Of a stretch of DNA of 64,000 bases, positions 62,945 through 64,000 are shown one piece after another. A model generated the notes under the pieces. The model was not told the DNA's origin. It worked only from the letters and a program-made list of their open reading frames with translations, and did not search any database. The first letter of the stretch is position 1. Each line of letters starts with the position of its first letter. Position numbers and translations under genes: made by a program. The DNA is from Blastococcus sp. LR1 (GTDB taxonomy: Bacteria > Actinomycetota > Actinomycetes > Mycobacteriales > Geodermatophilaceae): NCBI RefSeq assembly GCF_020166105.1, contig NZ_JAIUJY010000002.1:744001-808000 (forward strand), given 5' to 3'.

Positions 62945-64000
62945 CCCGCCCCCTGCGTCCGCGTGCGCTGGATCGCCGCCATGACCGTCTCGACGACCAT
63001 CACACCGGCCACCGAGTCCCGGCGGCCGGTGACGACGACGCCGCCCTGGCTCGCCGCCAGCATCGTGTCCAGCGCGTCGTTGAGGGTCGAGCGCAGGCCC
63101 ACCACCGGCAGGCGCTGGTCGACCGTGTCGGGGACCGTCGACGTCCGGGAGAGCTCGGCCAGGCTGGGCCAGCTGATCGGCCGCCCGCGCTCGTCGAGCA
63201 CCACCACGTAGTCGTCGCCGGCCGCCTGCGCTGCGGCCACCGCGGCCGCGGAGTCCGATCCGACGGCCGCCGTCGTCGGCTGCTGGAGGTCGACGTCCGC
63301 CACCCGGGTCAGCGTGAGTTGCTTCAGGGTCGCGCCGGCGCCGACGAAGTCGGCCACGTACTCCTCGGCCGGCTCGGCCAGGATCCGCTCCGGGGTGTCG
63401 AACTGCACCACCCGCGCGCCGACGTCGAAGACCACGATCCGGTCGCCCAGCTTCACCGCCTCGTCGAAGTCGTGGGTGACGAAGACGATGGTCTTGCCGA
63501 GCTCCTCCTGGATGCGGATGAGCTCGTCCTGCAGGCGCTGACGGGTGATCGGGTCGACGGCGCCGAAGGGCTCGTCCATGAGCAGCACCGGCGGGTCCGC
63601 GGCCAGCGCCCGGGCCACCCCGACCCGCTGCTGCTGGCCGCCGGAGAGCTCGCGCGGATAGCGGTCCCGGTAGCGCTCGGGGTCCAGCCCGACCAGGTCG
63701 AGCAGCTCGTCGACCCGCTCCTTGACCCGGGCGTCGTCCCACTTGAGCATCTTCGGGACCAGACCGATGTTGGTGGCCACGGTCATGTGCGGGAAGAGCC
63801 CACCGGCCTGGATCACGTACCCGATCCGGCGGCGCAGCTGGTCGGGCTGCTGGTCGGTGACGTCCTCGTCCCCGAGGTGGATGCGCCCCTCGGTCGGCTC
63901 GATCAGCCGGTTGATCATCTTCAGCAGCGTCGTCTTCCCGCAGCCGGACGGGCCGACGAACATCACCGTCTCGCCCGCGGCGATCTCCAGCGTGACGTCG
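62941..64000 (-). CDS. opuCA: Osmoprotectant ABC transporter ATP-binding protein with CBS domains, start outside window
   Basis: The frame is open to the right edge; the N-terminal residues lie outside. Walker A is GPSGCGKTTLL, signature LSGGQQQR, Walker B LLMDEPFGAVD, and the switch is VTHDFDEAV. After the ATPase domain a tandem CBS pair (DVDLQQPTTAAVGSDSAAAV, TVDQRLPVVGLRSTLNDAL) occupies the C-terminus, the feature of OpuA/OpuC ATPases that sense ionic strength. At least 353 residues are present. Couples hydrolysis to betaine/choline import under osmotic stress. Confidence 0.87.
   Translation of the reverse strand, partial: DVTLEIAAGETVMFVGPSGCGKTTLLKMINRLIEPTEGRIHLGDEDVTDQQPDQLRRRIGYVIQAGGLFPHMTVATNIGLVPKMLKWDDARVKERVDELLDLVGLDPERYRDRYPRELSGGQQQRVGVARALAADPPVLLMDEPFGAVDPITRQRLQDELIRIQEELGKTIVFVTHDFDEAVKLGDRIVVFDVGARVVQFDTPERILAEPAEEYVADFVGAGATLKQLTLTRVADVDLQQPTTAAVGSDSAAAVAAAQAAGDDYVVVLDERGRPISWPSLAELSRTSTVPDTVDQRLPVVGLRSTLNDALDTMLAASQGGVVVTGRRDSVAGVMVVETVMAAIQRTRTQGAG

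Overview
The window reads as chromosomal DNA of a very GC-rich actinobacterium. The closest group I would infer is the Geodermatophilaceae (Blastococcus, Geodermatophilus, Modestobacter). Reasons: GTG/TTG starts are frequent; there is a bacterial proteasome activator with a C-terminal GQYL; several gene neighbourhoods match mycobacterial ones I remember (thiolase/FabG4/MaoC; quinone reductase/aminotransferase/Bpa; pheA/small metalloprotease/serS/HAD); and there are many chemotaxis and c-di-GMP genes. The family assignment is inference. I saw no rRNA, tRNA, insertion sequence, prophage or CRISPR array.

Layout. 1-1.7 kb: two unrecognised genes with less GC-biased codons. 1.7-8.3 kb: a CynX-type MFS exporter, then a minus-strand peptide/dipeptide ABC operon (binding protein, two permeases, two ATPases). 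8.5-9.5 kb: class E sortase and its small partner. 9.6-17.4 kb: lipid block (acyl-CoA dehydrogenase, MaoC, long FabG, thiolase) divergent from a TetR regulator coupled to an acyl-CoA oxidase-like enzyme. 17.5-23.5 kb: TRIC channel, PAS/GAF SpoIIE phosphatase, EAL phosphodiesterase, DUF1059 protein, aldo/keto reductase. 23.7-32.7 kb: HU, serine hydrolase, MaoC, FolP2-like protein, thioesterase, acyl-CoA ligase, quinone reductase, PLP enzyme, Bpa. 32.8-36.3 kb: two chemoreceptors sharing almost the same signalling half. 36.4-42.1 kb: two HAD phosphatases, serS, GuaB1, metalloprotease, GroES-like protein. 42.2-47.6 kb: MarR/MMPL pair, panE-like reductase, pheA. 47.7-58.8 kb: c-di-GMP and lar region. 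58.9-64 kb: GDT1-like transporter, TetR with paired operators facing a frameshifted gene, methyltransferase, and an OpuC-type osmoprotectant ABC operon running off the right edge.

The most unusual region is 47.7-57.1 kb. Two translationally coupled TPR-like diguanylate cyclases lie in tandem. The second continues in the same frame, through an acidic linker, into a LarB-like domain (nickel-pincer cofactor carboxylase family) in which the position I recall as the catalytic Cys is Ala. A divergent LarC homologue lies 3.6 kb away, beyond a minus-strand NRAMP/pxpA/pxpB/pxpC (5-oxoprolinase) operon. This suggests that c-di-GMP synthesis is physically joined to a repurposed lar cofactor module, an arrangement I do not know from the literature.

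Two regulatory themes recur. At least ten genes have a TANNNT hexamer 6-8 nt before the start codon, which suggests leaderless transcripts. Three c-di-GMP/chemotaxis genes have TCAA-type -35 and GCCG-type -10 elements with a 14-15 nt spacer, resembling FliA/WhiG promoters.
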